This document shows positions 1 through 13,157 of a stretch of 64,000 nt of DNA, one piece after another (the stretch's first letter is position 1; every line of letters starts with the position of its first letter). The notes beneath the pieces were generated by a model. It was not told the origin of the DNA and ran no database searches. It saw nothing but the letters and a program-made list of their open reading frames with translations. Made by a program: the position numbers and the translations under genes. Source of the DNA: Rhyacichthys aspro (lineage: Eukaryota > Chordata > Actinopteri > Gobiiformes > Rhyacichthyidae); the NCBI GenBank assembly GCA_036850595.1, contig CM072168.1:13941982-14005981 (forward strand), written 5' to 3'.

Positions 1-935
1 TGTTACTGCTGAGCTGATGTGTTCATCATCACAAACATGGCACTTTGTGATGTGAAATGTGGGCTTCAAAATAATATGTTATATTAAGATGAAACCAACA
101 ATCAAAGATATCTGCCATTGAGAAATGACAACGGACATTAGGATAAGCCCCTCCCTCTGAGGGATGTAAACTCACTGACTGGTACAGGACTGGGCCAATC
201 AGCCGGTTTGATGCAACGCTATTTTCTCACAATGCCAGTTTCCAACAGAATTCACTGCCCACGAAGGGAAACAGTAAATGAATTATTAAATCACACAAAC
301 TGTGGTCCAACTTGGAGCTTCACAGTTGAATTATATATTATATATTTCACCTTTGAAAGCCACATTACATGTTTAAAATAGCCAAGAGCCAACAGGAGTC
401 TTAGTTTAACTCAGCACCTCTGTCTCAAACTGGATGCCAGTAAAGGAGTAAATCACAGATGGTGGTTAGAATATTTTTTTTCTCCCTCTGGTGTAGCTGT
501 CCGAGTATACTACAAATCAAATTCAGTAATTAAATGACTTTAATGTGACCATTTCATTACAGCATGCTTTACGTGGAGGAAATGAATATTTGACATTAAA
601 ATGAGAGTCACGGTTCAGATCCTAGACCTTTAATACCTCCAGACTATAATCCACAAACCTAATAATATTCATTATGGGATGACTACAGCATCTTCAAAGA
701 AGGAGTGTGGGAAGTGGCAACGCAGCCCTTTCTAAATTACACAAAGCCACTTTTGAAGAAGTTTCAGAGTCATGAAATCAAGATGTCCACAAAGAAGTGT
801 TTCAACTTTCACAGAGCAGCTATATGGACACTTTGTCGTTACTACAGCAACCCATGCCTTTGTGGTTTTGGATTATTTCACTTCAAAACCTTCCATAATG
901 TTTTATAAAGCACAGAATGGGAAGTGTGTCCTTAC
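1..935 (-). other. tbx15: tbx15 intron 4 (partial)
   Basis: This is non-coding DNA downstream (minus strand) of the exon 4 donor at 935-934 and runs off the left edge of the window. I see no exon of the remaining T-box or C-terminal part of the gene here, so the next coding exon is outside the window. The block is AT-rich, with a short TATATA stretch near 335-350, and holds no recognisable element. Confidence 0.6.
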
Positions 936-3900
936 ATGTCCCTGGTCATCCAGCTCATTGTTGGTGAGTTTGAGCTTGTCAAAGCTGACCACTTGTCTCA
1001 TCCAGGTGTCCCCTGAGGCCAGTGAGTCCGGGTGAATGTAGACCCGCGGAGGCACCGGCGAGTCTGCATTTCCTGCCACCATCCACTTAGAGCTGTGGTA
1101 CACATACCTGGAAGAGACGCACGACACGTTTTAAAACATAGGCGCCAAGAAAAGCTGCGTTGGTGATGCTTTGGCCCAAAAGTGATGTGCACAGATGCCA
1201 TTATCTACAACAGAGGCAGAGATGTGCCACTTTAATGTCAACATACTAACCCTCGGAAATGAGACCTGGTACATCTGAAAACTATTTCTGTAAGGTTACT
1301 GGTGATTTGTCTTGTTCAGACCTTGATTGTGTATAATTAATACATAACAATTATTCATAAATTATTTGAAACACATTTCTATATACATGATTGTTTTAAA
1401 TAAATGTATTGCATCTCTTTTTATCCATACTCTGACACTGACTTTATTCTTTCTTATGTTCCCTCATTACCTCACTGTTTTGAATCTTTCTGCGTTGCTG
1501 AGGTTAGTTTAGGGTTATATTTATATTTATTTGGACTTATATTTTTAACTTTGCAGGAAAACAATGCTGTGTTGCCACAACACGGCTTTTTAAAACTCAT
1601 GTGTATTTTTATTGTGCTTGAAATTTCTAACAAGAGCAACATAAAGTATCCCATATGTAGTCACACGCACAGCTGCATAGTTTCAATTAAACTCAGTCAT
1701 AATATTTGATGATGCTGTGTGTGATTTGGAGGATAATGGGGCGCCCCACCCATTAAACAGCAGGACAGAAAAGAAAGAACGAAGAGAGACATTTGACATT
1801 TACCCGTCTTATAAAAGTCAACCAACCCGTTAAAACAACATAGACCACAACATTTTTAAAAAGAAAATAAAGAATGCAAGAAAGAAAGAACAAAGGAAGC
1901 TCAAATGAAACTTAAATGAGATATACAGAAAGAATAATGAATGGCAGAATAAGAGAAGAAGTGGACAGAGGAGGAGGGAAACCACAGTGAGGGGGGTGTG
2001 AAGCACAGCTGTTTGCCTTTAGTTCTGGCCCAGTGTTCAGTTGAAAGAGTTTTATCTTCTGCGTTTCTGCCAAAATCATCCCTCACTGCTCAAACATGGA
2101 CCCAGCTCTCATTTGGTCCTTTTGTTATTGTCTCAAAGAGCTGCACCACCCGCCTAACACAGGTTCAGAAACTGCTCATGAGGAAAACAAAACACCAGCA
2201 TTCACGTGGTCCTCGGAAACTGATAAAACTTTTATTCCCCAAGAAGAAAAATGCATCATCAAAATTTGAAAAAAATGGTTGTTTTATTAAGATGAATATT
2301 GACTGTTTGACTAAATGCAGTTTATAAAATGGCAACATTGTCAGTTGTCGACTGCATAAAACTATTTAATAAGGTTAATGTATTTACACATTAAGAGACA
2401 GGGGTCTGAGCATTCAGCTTTTACGAAAAAGAAGAGTCTCGTAAAACCTTGTTAGTTGTGTTAAATACTAATTGATAACTTTTCTAACTAGTATGGCAGT
2501 CTGTGAACAGAAACATAAGATACCACAGTTGAAAGCACAAAAACAACTAAATGGTGCACATGAATGCAGTTCAACTTACACTAGAAACCATATGACATAT
2601 TTGCTCTATAGTGTCCCCCTATTTATAATATTCTAGTATTTAAGTCAAAGGCTAGATGTAACACAGTAATCCAAAGCCTGTAGAATACATACCATGTCTG
2701 GAGTATGAATTAATATTTCTGTTGTTCTCTTCAAACTGCATAGCTGTGGTGCATATCATGAACCTAAATTCCCATCTAATCTCTGTTAAACAAACTAAAA
2801 CCAAATGAAAACAATGTTTCAACAAGTGATTGACAGCTGTTTTGACCAATCACAGTCCACCATTCATCTGAAGCAGGAACAAAAGAAAAGAATCCTATTT
2901 GACCCTGTGTTTCACCAAATAGACATCTCTACACATTGCTCTGACTTTTAACCTCAGAACACATTGGCCACAGAGGGTGCCAGGCAGTTGTGTAATTTCC
3001 TGTTTGGAGAGCTGTTTAGGGTTACACTCAGTATAGCAGGGAAAGTGTTAAGGAACGAGGAAACTTTAGCCCCAAACAGAACTGGAAATCTGATTAGCCC
3101 AGTGCTTTCATCTTCTATAAATCTGCCATCTGGCACCAGCACAATCAATAAAGACTGGACTTTATGTGACACTCTTACAGGACAGAGGGGGAAGGGTCCT
3201 TTCTCAGCCAATGCCAAACCATACAGCTGACAAAGTCTCACTGCCCTGCGCACACACAAACCTACGATCGCTGGGCCGAACGCACGAGGAAAGATACAAT
3301 CTACATTGTGCAGAACGCAAAAACAGCTCGTCAAGTGCCCACCTCATCAGACACATAACAGACAGACCTGCTCATAAAACGCACACTTGCCAAACCAAGG
3401 CCATATATTACATTACGGCACTGACAGTATAAATATTGCTATTGAATTACTTTTCAGGGTTGATGGCTTCTTATGTTTGAAGTTTGAGAAAGAAAAAAAA
3501 GTCTGTTCAAGCCACAGAATTTCCAAACTCAGAAGAAACAAATGTCCTTTACATTATCCCAAATAAGTGGAAAAATGTGTATTTGTTATTTAATGAAAGT
3601 TGATTAGAATTAGTAAAGTCAGATTTGACTGTCTCTGTCGGCTAAACAAACACATACGTGAGTCACATGTTTTTAGCAGACTCTGCTCTTTTGATACTAG
3701 TTTTGCAATGAGACAGACAAATTCTATAGACAATAGAATCGTGCACTTTCTTTTTTATAAGAAGTAGTTGTAAAAGCTCTAGTTTGCAATTCAGTTATTG
3801 TATAAAGTCATGCTCTAAATGTCCTTGTAAACTCAAATGATTAGAGAAAAGGTTTTATGCTTTATGTCATTGCTATGTTAAGTTAGTCAGGTTAGCTGGG

Positions 3901-6900
3901 ACAGTAACTAAATTTGATAAAAGATCCTATAGCTTTTGATGCATGGGTTTGTCTTTTTGAATATACATATCAAAAATAAAGGTCTTCCAGGACTCAAACT
4001 CCACAGGACTTCGTGACACTGCAGTGACAGCCTCCAGATCAGTTCTAAAGCCATGTGGTGAATTCCCCAGCCAGGGAGAAAATCCTATTTAATTTTACAA
4101 GATCTTTTGGCCCCTAAAAATCCTCCATGATGTCTTGGTTGGATGACAGGAGACTGAGGGGAGGCGGCAGGGCAGAACGTCTGCTACGCTCTGGTGGAAA
4201 ACTTTTCATTAATAAACAAGCATGTGAAATGAAGGATGCATGAAATACTTTCAGTGTGTGGGCCCAATCTGACTTTATTTGTATCATTTGTCTTCCAGCT
4301 TTCCCAGCTTTCCAGTTTTTTTTTCTTAGAAATACATCTAACTTTGACTTTTAATAAAAAGTTCACCATCATATAGCAGTCTATTAAAACAACACTGACT
4401 CATGCAAACAGTTTGGGTCAATGAGACGAGCCAAGTGTGAAGAATGGATTCAGTTGCTGCCAGATAGATGTGTACTATGGACACGGCTCAGCAAAGGACA
4501 CTCAAAATGCAATGAATGGACATAATTATACAATAAAATACATATTATAAAATTATGTGTTTGAAGTATCTTTAAACTCTACTCCAAAAATTTCCCAGTG
4601 TTTTCTCTCAAAAAGCCCTGAGTTGTTAACTTTTTTGTTTGTTTACTATATAGTGTCTGGGGTAAATATTTCTTCAAGCCAACTATTTGAGTTATGATCA
4701 TAGTCCCCATATGACTTATTGGACTGATTACTTTGTGGCATAATCCAAGCCAACATCTCACCACATTGACTCTCTCCATGCTGATTTAGGCCATGACTTT
4801 TACTCAGGTAAATCTAATTTCACTGTGACCGTCTTTCTGTGAGTTGGAAACTACAATTGTGTACCTTTCAAACACTCTTTCATTCTTTGACCCCCTCAAC
4901 CAAATGCTCCATTAACCAAACTCCATCTTTCAAACTCCATAAAGCCCACTATGATGCTCCACGCTTTGTTTTCTCACCAAGAACCCAGCAGGTCAACAGC
5001 ACCATCGCTCTGTCTATTTTCCATCTTGTCCTCCTTTTTTCCTCATTTCCGCTGCTGAGAGTGATCCTATTTGCAGGAAGCCTTTGGCTCTGCTGCTCGC
5101 TCAGTGGGATGATGAATACATTTCAATCTCATCTCATTGGCTCTAACCTAACGGCCTCTGCTGCAGCCCAGGATATCAGTCTTATTACATATCCAGAGAG
5201 ATTCATCAGACACACGTTTGCTTTACGGCAGCAAATAATAATACTTTGTGTTGCGCATTTAGACATTTTGTGCACTTATGTTTAAAATAAAGGATTGGAA
5301 TATTGTAATCAATCTAAATCTAGTAATGCACGTCACCAAAATGAGAACTGGCACAAAAAGGTAAGTAATCCAACTGGGTTAAAATGTGACCGGTATTTGA
5401 AAATCATCCAGGAAAATCCAGTTTTAACTCCATCTGTAGCCGGCCTGCTTTGCTCCAGACTGCATTTGCACATGTAGATACGACTGTGCATGCACATATT
5501 ATTCACAGCTGTGCATTTATTAAATAGGTCTCAAAAGATTTGCTCTATATTCAGACTTAAGTGGACAGATGTCTTTCCTTTGAGAACAATTACTCAGCGT
5601 TTCCCCACTGTTTCATACTTGTCATGGTTTTAAACCATCTGAAATATTTTGAGCAACCATTGTGGGACACTAAACTCGGTTTTACAGCACTAGGAACAGC
5701 AGCACATAGTTACATTTGGATGTGGAGTAGAAGAACAGACTTTTGTTTTTGTACCTGTATCTCTTGTTATCAACTGGCACAATGTCCATGGCGATGTAAT
5801 ACTGCTGGTGAGGGTCCAGACCGGCTATCTTCACTCGCATGGCAGGAAACATCCTCCTAAATGGACAAAAAGCATGTTATGTGAGAGTTTGATCAAATGC
5901 ACAAAACACCCAGGATGAAGAACTTTGGGAAAAAAAAGCTACTTTTTTATAGACAATTTTCTGAGTTCTTGGAAGAAATCTTATTTTACAGGAATCCCGT
6001 ATAACCCCAGACTCAACATTATTTGGTTATTGGTTTGAAAAATGTTTAAAAAAAACAACTGAAAAAAAAGTCAAATGTATATTCCTCTGTCAAGGCTGAT
6101 TCCTCTTCTTTTATTAAAACAAACATGTGGCTGATGTAAACACAGTCCTATTTGCGCAGCTCTGAATACATCCAGTCAGTCTGGAGGCAAACACATGCTC
6201 TGAATGTTCAGGCCTTACATTGGAAACACTAATGGCTAATCTGCAAAAATAAACAGCAAATGTTATTTTCTTATTTTAAATGATCCGAGAATTATCATTC
6301 TGCTTTTAGGTTTTTATTGGGATCTATTGGCTGCTATTGACAAAATACACTTCATGGTAAAATTCAATAAAAACATACATATCAGTGGTTAAAGATTGCA
6401 CTGATCTGAGGTTGGGAGCAAGTATTGTTTTTATGAAGTTCTTGTTGTGTTCTCTATATCCTGCACTAACATGGAATTATTTTTACAATGTAACCGTGAA
6501 TTTGATCAGTAAAATGATTACTAAATAAACAGAAATGCTCTTATTTTGAAACGTCTGACTTTCAAAATAAACGTATTTTCTGACAGTACATTGTCTATTG
6601 AGCATGTTCCTCTTACTTTTCCCCATCTCCACCCAGTTTAATAAGCATCCCTCTTGAGAAAACGGCACCTTTATTAAATAACAGTGACTTCAAACGCTGC
6701 ATTTTCTCTTCTCATTTAAAGGTCGTAAATCGGGGCATGTCTAATGAGAAAAGAGGCCTGCTCTCCTTTGGATTTATGAGCTTATTATGAGCAGGCCGTG
6801 AAATACACGGCGGCAGCGGCTCTGTCCGCCTTCGCTCCGCCTCGACACAAACCCAGTGATGCTCTATTTATGAGCTGATTCACCAGTTTAAAGCCAGTTT

Positions 6901-9900
6901 GGGCTATGGACCGTGACAAGACGAGGGAGGCCACTTTGTAGCTTGTTACAGCGGATCCATAAGAAAAGAAGAGTGAGGAAATGGCAACGGAATAACGTCA
7001 AACCAATGCCCGGATGGATAGCACATAGGCCTACGATTTTATATGAAACCCACAGAGACATTATTATAATTTCAAAGACAGGAATGGGACAATTAACATC
7101 TACATTTCAGCAACAGACCAGTCTTGTAAAGCCTACTCTAAAATTTGAAATTAAAATAGAAAACAACACCTTGAAGGTCTATATTTTTGGTGTGCGACTA
7201 TAAAAAATATCTTGCTATTTTCATTTCAAAAATAAGTTGGAGTCACGCTGGGAGTTTTAATGGTGATTATGTGCGAACTGCTTAGCTCAATATAATTCAA
7301 TTGTGAGCTTTACGCACAGCCGGAGCAGGCCTGTGGACGTGCGCGCTGCTCCAGACAGAACCAGGGAAACTACTGTGGGGCTGTTTTGTTGTGAATGTGG
7401 ACGAGAACATGTAGGTCAAGTTCTACATGTTCTCTGAGTGTAGACTTTTATGTTTCAGAGAGACTGATTAAAAGCACGACGACCGCCGCACTGACCTGGC
7501 CCAAACCAGAGCCCAATGCGCACCATGTGTGGTACAGCATCGGCCTTTTCGGAGACTAAGGGGTGTTTTGTGCATTTACAGCAGCACCGTGAAGACTGAA
7601 ATGTTTATACATCGCTAAAAAAAAAATCTAAGAAACGGGAAATTTTGTCACTGGGACGGTTACTTGAAAAAGAAGAGTAAAACTGTCAAAGAAATTTGGA
7701 AAAAATAATCTGCTGGGCTCCGTTAGGCAGGCTTGTCGGTGAAATAGAATAGCATAGAATCAAAATAGAAACATGAATGTTCTAAGTTCTTGATCTTATC
7801 TGTACCAGCTCTGGGTCTGTGGCTTCTCTATCGGTGTTTGAGGGCCTACCTTCCGGCTTTAGTGATGATCATTTCGGTGCCGATATCGTGGAAACGCTTC
7901 CAGAGGTCAGCGCACTGCAGCTCCACCTGGATCTCGTCCATAGAGGCCGGAGGAGACGGGTCGCCGGCCCCGGGGGCCAGCTCTGCAGGTGAACCGAAAG
8001 AGCAGGACGTCCGCTCTGCGAGACCCTCTCCGTCCGAGCCGGGACTCGCCTCCGAGTCTAAAGGAAAAATGAAGAAGATGATGAACAGGCTGCTCTCAAA
8101 CCGTGGAATTAATAGGCTTTAGGCTTTACACAGGAAACTTGGCATAAGAAGGCAACGCCCCTGAATCAAATCACCTGCAGCAGCGAGCAGCCCCGTCTGG
8201 CTCGCTGGCTCATGGAGGTTTGGGCTGAGGTCAAAAGCAGAATAAATGCTGCATAACGTCTTTGAAATTTGATGAAAAAATGGGCTATTCAATTTTGCAT
8301 TGGACCACACACTGGAGAAACAATGAGCCTCCTCGCTATGGCTCCTTCGAATGGGCCATCAAAAATACAGCAAATAACATTACTTTGTCCTCGACAGCCA
8401 CACAGAGGTTTCACTTCCTCGAACCCATCAGACTCTGGGACACAGTGGGAAGATTAGTTTTACCAGTCACTCAATGCAGTTAGGATCGCAGCCAACAACA
8501 AAAGGGAAAAGTGGACACTGGAAATTGCAGAAACTGCATCAAAACAATAACAGTCAAAATATTTATAATAGATTACAGGTGTGTTAATTGAGTCACAACT
8601 TGCCAAAGAGAAGAGGACTAATATTTGAAACATGAAAATCGACTCTCAGTTGCTATCCCTGACCTTAAATGGCTGTTAGATGGACTAAGTAAAAAATTAG
8701 GTTAAATATCAGAACGGTCATAGTTTTTCCAGCTGGGATGTCAAGTCTTTCATCCTCAACACATTAAAACTTCCCTCAGATTAAACTTTGTAAGATCACC
8801 ACATGCAGGCTCTTATTTCACATTTCTCAGAACTAGTTTATAGCTGAATATCCTGCTTCACCCCGTCCAACACCACCAGCGCCCAAAATGTAAAAAAAGA
8901 AAGTAATAATGTATTATTTATTGAGGGCCCTGACACAAGGAGGTTGACTTGGCAGACTATAGGGGCACACAAATATGGTTATGCAAATGCAGAGCTGCTG
9001 AGAGACTGGACAGCAGCCCAGGCAAAACCACTGCAGCAGAGACTGAGCCAAGCCCGCTGGAAACAAGAGCAGAGAGACGGAGATAGAAGACTGGACCGAG
9101 GAGGGGGACTCTAATGAGCCCAGAGACACACAGACTTTCCACACACTTCTTCTTGGGAGATCTACTGTAAAGACACACACGTATACACATATTTATTTTT
9201 CTTTTATCTAATCTATCATTCATAAATTTTTTACCAATTGTTCTTAGCGAAGATGGAGCTGCAGATTTTGGGTAATGAGATCTAGCCTGACTATTATTTT
9301 TCCTACATCAGAATCAGATCTAATTTGTAATGTCTAAACACACAAAAATCAGAAGTGATATAAATTTACTGTCAGAAAATGTACATTTCTTCTCAAAATG
9401 TACATACTTACAAATGTGAGCAGTCAGACAGCACAAACTTTAAATGTCCAATGACCACCTCTAATGTTAATGACGTAAGCCACCCCCATGTCTCCATGTT
9501 TGATCAAATATAGTTAGTACATTGCAAATACTGCATCACACTCACACACATGTTGTAGGCAAGTTTTTAGCTTTGTTTTGATACTATACATTTTAAAAAG
9601 TGGTTAATTCTCATGTCCTGCCTCTCTAATGTAAATTAAGTAGGCACACTGACAACAATGTGAATGCGTCAATCTGGATTATAAACTTGGATAATAAAGG
9701 TAACTCCACTGATGATGAAGAGCAGAAAAAGCAGGTTCCTTCATATCTTGTTCAAGGTAAAGCTTTCAGGTTGCTGCTGAAACATGTCTCTGTTTCTATC
9801 ACACAACTGTCACAATCTGGCACATGATGCCTTAGAATCAACTGAGGTGTTCATTTTTTATTCTAACCCTAACCCTTTACTTGTTTTATTTTCAGCTGAA

Positions 9901-12900
9901 TTTATAAAAACTGGCATTTACTTGTTTTCTGATGGACACAAATCTGCCCACGCAGCAGAATTTGTGGCTGACATGTGTTGTGGTCGGTTTAGTCTCACAC
10001 TCTCAGTGAGGGCCTGTATACTGCGGTGCAGCGCTCACAATCTGCTCAAGCCAGGCCTCATCAGGATCAAGTCCATCCCTGTCACACAGTGTAATTAGCA
10101 GCACAGCTCTGAGTCTATCCACAATATTATGAACATAGATCAATGAGTATGTACATATATATATACATATACAAATGGAGAAGGAAGACCTGAGCAACAG
10201 GAAACAAGATATTTAAGATGGGGGTTTTTTTCACTAAGTTCAAGGACTGTACAATTCAAAAATAAATAAATAAAAAATCAGTTTGAGCTTGATTACAAAA
10301 TTGCTATCTAAGTTCTACAGGAACTTTGTGTGTAACTCTGTCACTTAAACACCAACGATATCCCAGTCTATTTTATCTGAACAAAATGATGTGGAACAAA
10401 ACGTTTACAAAAAGTCAGCAGCTACTTTCAGAGAATTTGTTGGAAAAAAGTGTAATTCATTTTAAAGCAAGAAAAATTTGACCTTGTGTGTCATAAAAGA
10501 AAACATTAAACACAAAACCAGACCACCTTGTCCAAAAAAACAAAACAAAAAAAAAACAAAACAACAAAAAACAAAAAACCTTGACGTCAGTTTGCACTGA
10601 ACATGGTGCAGTAAACAGAGACAAATCCTTTAATGAATTTGCAGTGGATTTCTGAAAAGGCCAGTAAAGTCCCACAGTGACCCAGTCCACAGAGATACAC
10701 CTGTCTCCTGAGACACGCAGACCTCGGATGCTATAAAGCAGTAATGACCGTGTTTACATTGAATTACTTTTCTGCAAATCTCAATGCAAAGTGAGATCAT
10801 CTGAATAACAATCTCTATTTTTATTTCTTTTTTTAACTGGAGACAGATAGTAAATAGTAAAAATAGTTAATTATGTCACAGGCATATTGTGTTGTTTTGA
10901 CTGGAGTACTACTGTAAAGACTACACTGAGGTCGTACAGTCAACTGTGAGCCTCAACAACTCTCAGTCGTGCCCTTGTCTTTGCGGCTAATAAATGTGTT
11001 ATACGACCAGCCCCGGAGCCTGGAGCTGAGTAAAAATAAAATCACTCTGTTAAGGATTCCTATAAACCACAATCTGACCACAGAGATTCGCTGTGCTCCG
11101 GTGACCGCCGCCTGACGCGCCACAGCACACACTTGGGCCTAAAGCTGGCAGCGACCCGCTAATGATTAGTACCTACCTACCGAGGGGCGAAGCACCAGGG
11201 TCCTGGGCCGTTCACACTACACCTACAAATCCTACCGAGAAAACGGAACAAGGTAAAGTAGAGGAAGGAAAAATTGTAACTAAAAAAAACTTTACACTGA
11301 AAAGTCTTTTCAAACATTAGGTTTGTTATTTGAGCGGTTTAATTTGGCCAGTCAAAACCAAGGTTTTGGTTGAGGTACACAGGAGTCACGCGTAAAGACG
11401 CAGCGCCCGGGGACAGCAGGGTGTACAACGAGGTACAAAGATTAAATGAGGTGGTCTACTCCTGAAATGTCATGATCATATCAATCAAATGATCATATTA
11501 TTAATGCTTTTTGAAAAATAGACATTTGAACAGACAGAAAAATAAGTACCAAAATCTGAAGCCAATTTAAATTTCAAATTTCAAAATATCAAAAAAGCAC
11601 TTTTTAGAGACATTTTATTTCCTACTGAATTAAATGACAAAGAAGAAGTCAGTATATTTATAAATTAACCCAGTTTACACACAACCTCTGAAGCTGGGGC
11701 TGGATCCCAAGTCATCTGCTTTTCTCTTTAAGAATTTAAGAGGGCACAGGCGACCTGTGGGAATATTATATCACACATGCAGCCTTTTTCATTTAGGTCC
11801 AAGCGAAATCCTTAAATATACAAATCTGCTGATTAATTAATACTATATTAGTTGCTGCACAGGTTTCTGATCATATTTAAGTCTTTTGTAATACGTTGAG
11901 TTCAGTTTAATTGATGTTTTGTGTTCAGAGGTGTGTGCTGTTTTCTAGGACTCGCGGACTGCGGGTCCTTCAAAGCATTTACGCGTTGAAATGTGCGTGT
12001 TTAAGGTACATTATGGTTTTAATTAACATTTTTGTTAGCTTACATTCCTATTCAAATAAATAAAATAACTTCTTCTCCTGTCTTAAGTGAATAAATGATA
12101 CACATCTTCCCATTGTATTGGCGTTGTTCAAAATAACTATGGGCCTCTTAACTGTGATCTTACGTCGAGCTTAAACAGTTTTTAAATTGGACTGAAATTG
12201 TTAAAGTTGTTAAATACCTTTGTGTTGTTTTGTATTCTTATTTTTTTTGCAGTACATTTTGTCAGAGTGACGCCTGCTGGGATTTGAAACTTGTCTAAGA
12301 ACCTTCATGAAGGTAGAGTAAAATTTTGCCAAACGTCTCGATTAATTTGTTCAAACTAAATATGTTCAACAAATAAAAACTTATGTTTTCTAAAGTATTG
12401 TAACCCTTTACATTGAAAGATTAAAAAAAAAAAAAAAAAAGCTTAAAACCCATAACATGGTCACAGTTTGCGTGACATTTGATTCTACTTAAGCCTATAC
12501 CAACTTGAAAGTCTGCTGAGCTATGCATTAGCCTTTATAAATTTTACTTAGTTCTAATTAATGGTGCGTGTGCCTAAAAAGAACGTTTGAAATGTGTAAT
12601 TTGGCCTCAAAGTTTGCCTAAAGATATACGCAGTGGGGTTCATTTGTTTTGTCCATTCTTCATACTCTGTTTTAAATCAAACAGATACACACTTTGTGGC
12701 CCGTGAAATGAAGAACTGTTTTGAATTGAGATTCGAGAGCCCAGAGCGAAAACAATTCACAAAATTATGAACACAAAACTAGTCCTGTTTCAGGCACGTG
12801 ATTTTGTTTGAGTTCTGGGTATTATGGCACATTGACCTTGTTGTGAACGCGTAAAAGGTGGATAATTTCTTTGAAGCCATATTCTAAATCCTGCTGCAGT

Positions 12901-13157
12901 GGCCCACAAACCCATCCACGAGGGTCGTCTCTACATGATGTGAGTGCTGTGTGTTTGTCCAACTGACCCGGGTCCATGTCTAGGGCGCAGTGGCCTGGCT
13001 CGTCTCCGTCCGCCGCGAGGCTTTCCATGGACAGCTCGAGCTCCTTCTCCTCCCAGCCCCGCAGCTTCCTCTTCTTGTTGGATCCGATCAAAGCTTCCAC
13101 GGAAAACGCGTGGGCTCTCGAGCTCAGAGCTGCGGCCGATCGCCTCCTCTCACTCAT
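936..13157 (-). CDS. tbx15: T-box transcription factor TBX15, 5' four coding exons
   Basis: Minus-strand exons are 12968-13157 (ATG at 13157), 7850-8057, 5755-5856 and 936-1107. All junctions are GT-AG and phases join cleanly (64th codon G|AC; AG|G arginines at the next two), giving 224 residues before the gene leaves the window. Visible parts: an eh1-like Groucho-binding segment FSVEALIG at residues 18-25; a basic nuclear signal KKRKLR at 28-33; an acidic/Ser linker; then the T-box from about residue 110 (LWKRFHDIGTEMIITKAGR, MFPAMRVKI, YHSSKWMVAGNAD, TWMRQVVSFDKLKLTNN). The N-terminus MSERRRSA matches the TBX15/TBX18 subfamily. The TBX15 assignment over TBX18 rests on the overall match and on wars2 and hao2 being neighbours. 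TBX15 is a nuclear DNA-binding regulator of skeletal, muscle, fat and skin patterning. An internal ATG at 7941 (MDEIQV, residue 103) matches the start of a shorter isoform known in mammals. Confidence 0.95.
1108..5754 (-). other. tbx15: tbx15 intron 3
   Basis: This 4.6 kb intron lies between the T-box exons. It is AT-rich with no exon, RNA gene or recognisable transposon. Long open frames at 2954-3334 (minus) and 4839-5285 (plus) have no family resemblance, biased composition or splice context, and are judged chance. The stretch 2940-3420 is somewhat richer in GC than its surroundings and could hold a regulatory block, but no specific motif stands out. Confidence 0.5.
5857..7849 (-). other. 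tbx15: tbx15 intron 2
   Basis: A 2 kb intron. It is mostly AT-rich from 5860 to 6680, then changes to a GC-richer stretch (about 6690-6900) with repeated octamers and an inverted repeat, described separately. The part from 7300 to 7700 also has several CpGs next to exon 2 but no clear motif. Confidence 0.5.
6690..6900. promoter_or_regulatory. candidate intronic enhancer with TTATGAGC cluster
   Basis: The octamer TTATGAGC occurs three times in about 100 bp: ending at 6781, 6792 and 6875, the first and third as TTTATGAGC. A perfect 9-bp inverted repeat (GGCCTGCTC at 6755-6763, GAGCAGGCC at 6789-6797) brackets the first copy and overlaps the second. TTTATG-type cores are bound by posterior HOX and CDX homeodomains, which would suit a limb/axial patterning gene, but binding is inferred. 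The assignment as an enhancer rests on motif clustering and base composition only. Confidence 0.35.
8058..12967 (-). other. tbx15: tbx15 intron 1
   Basis: This 4.9 kb intron lies between exons 1 and 2. It contains A-rich low-complexity DNA at 10537-10580, a homopolymer run of about 18 A at 12423-12440 and a short (TA)n at 10150-10166. Two GC-richer stretches stand out: 8120-8460, and 11020-11260, which holds paired RUNX-type sites. No coding exon or transposon protein remnant is visible. Confidence 0.5.
11020..11260. promoter_or_regulatory. candidate intronic regulatory block (RUNX pair, homeodomain palindrome)
   Basis: Two ACCACA cores (RUNX consensus) lie at 11066-11071 and 11077-11082, exactly 11 bp apart, about one helical turn. 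Some 80 bp further on is the palindrome CTAATGATTAG (11159-11169), a double homeodomain TAAT/ATTA site. The block is clearly richer in GC and CpG than the flanking intron. Regulatory function is inferred from this; no conservation can be tested here. Confidence 0.3.

Noticed and set aside
2954..3334. 126-codon minus-strand open frame in tbx15 intron 3
   Set aside because: No family resemblance and no matching splice sites that keep the tbx15 frame. Cassette-exon use was considered, but no good acceptor/donor pair was seen.
4839..5285. 148-codon plus-strand open frame in tbx15 intron 3
   Set aside because: It begins with GTG rather than ATG, has no recognisable domain, and lies in an intron opposite to the gene. 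Its length is within chance for 64 kb.
9864..9877. Telomere-like CCCTAA repeats
   Set aside because: Only two units (CTAACCCTAACCC); not a telomeric or interstitial telomere block.
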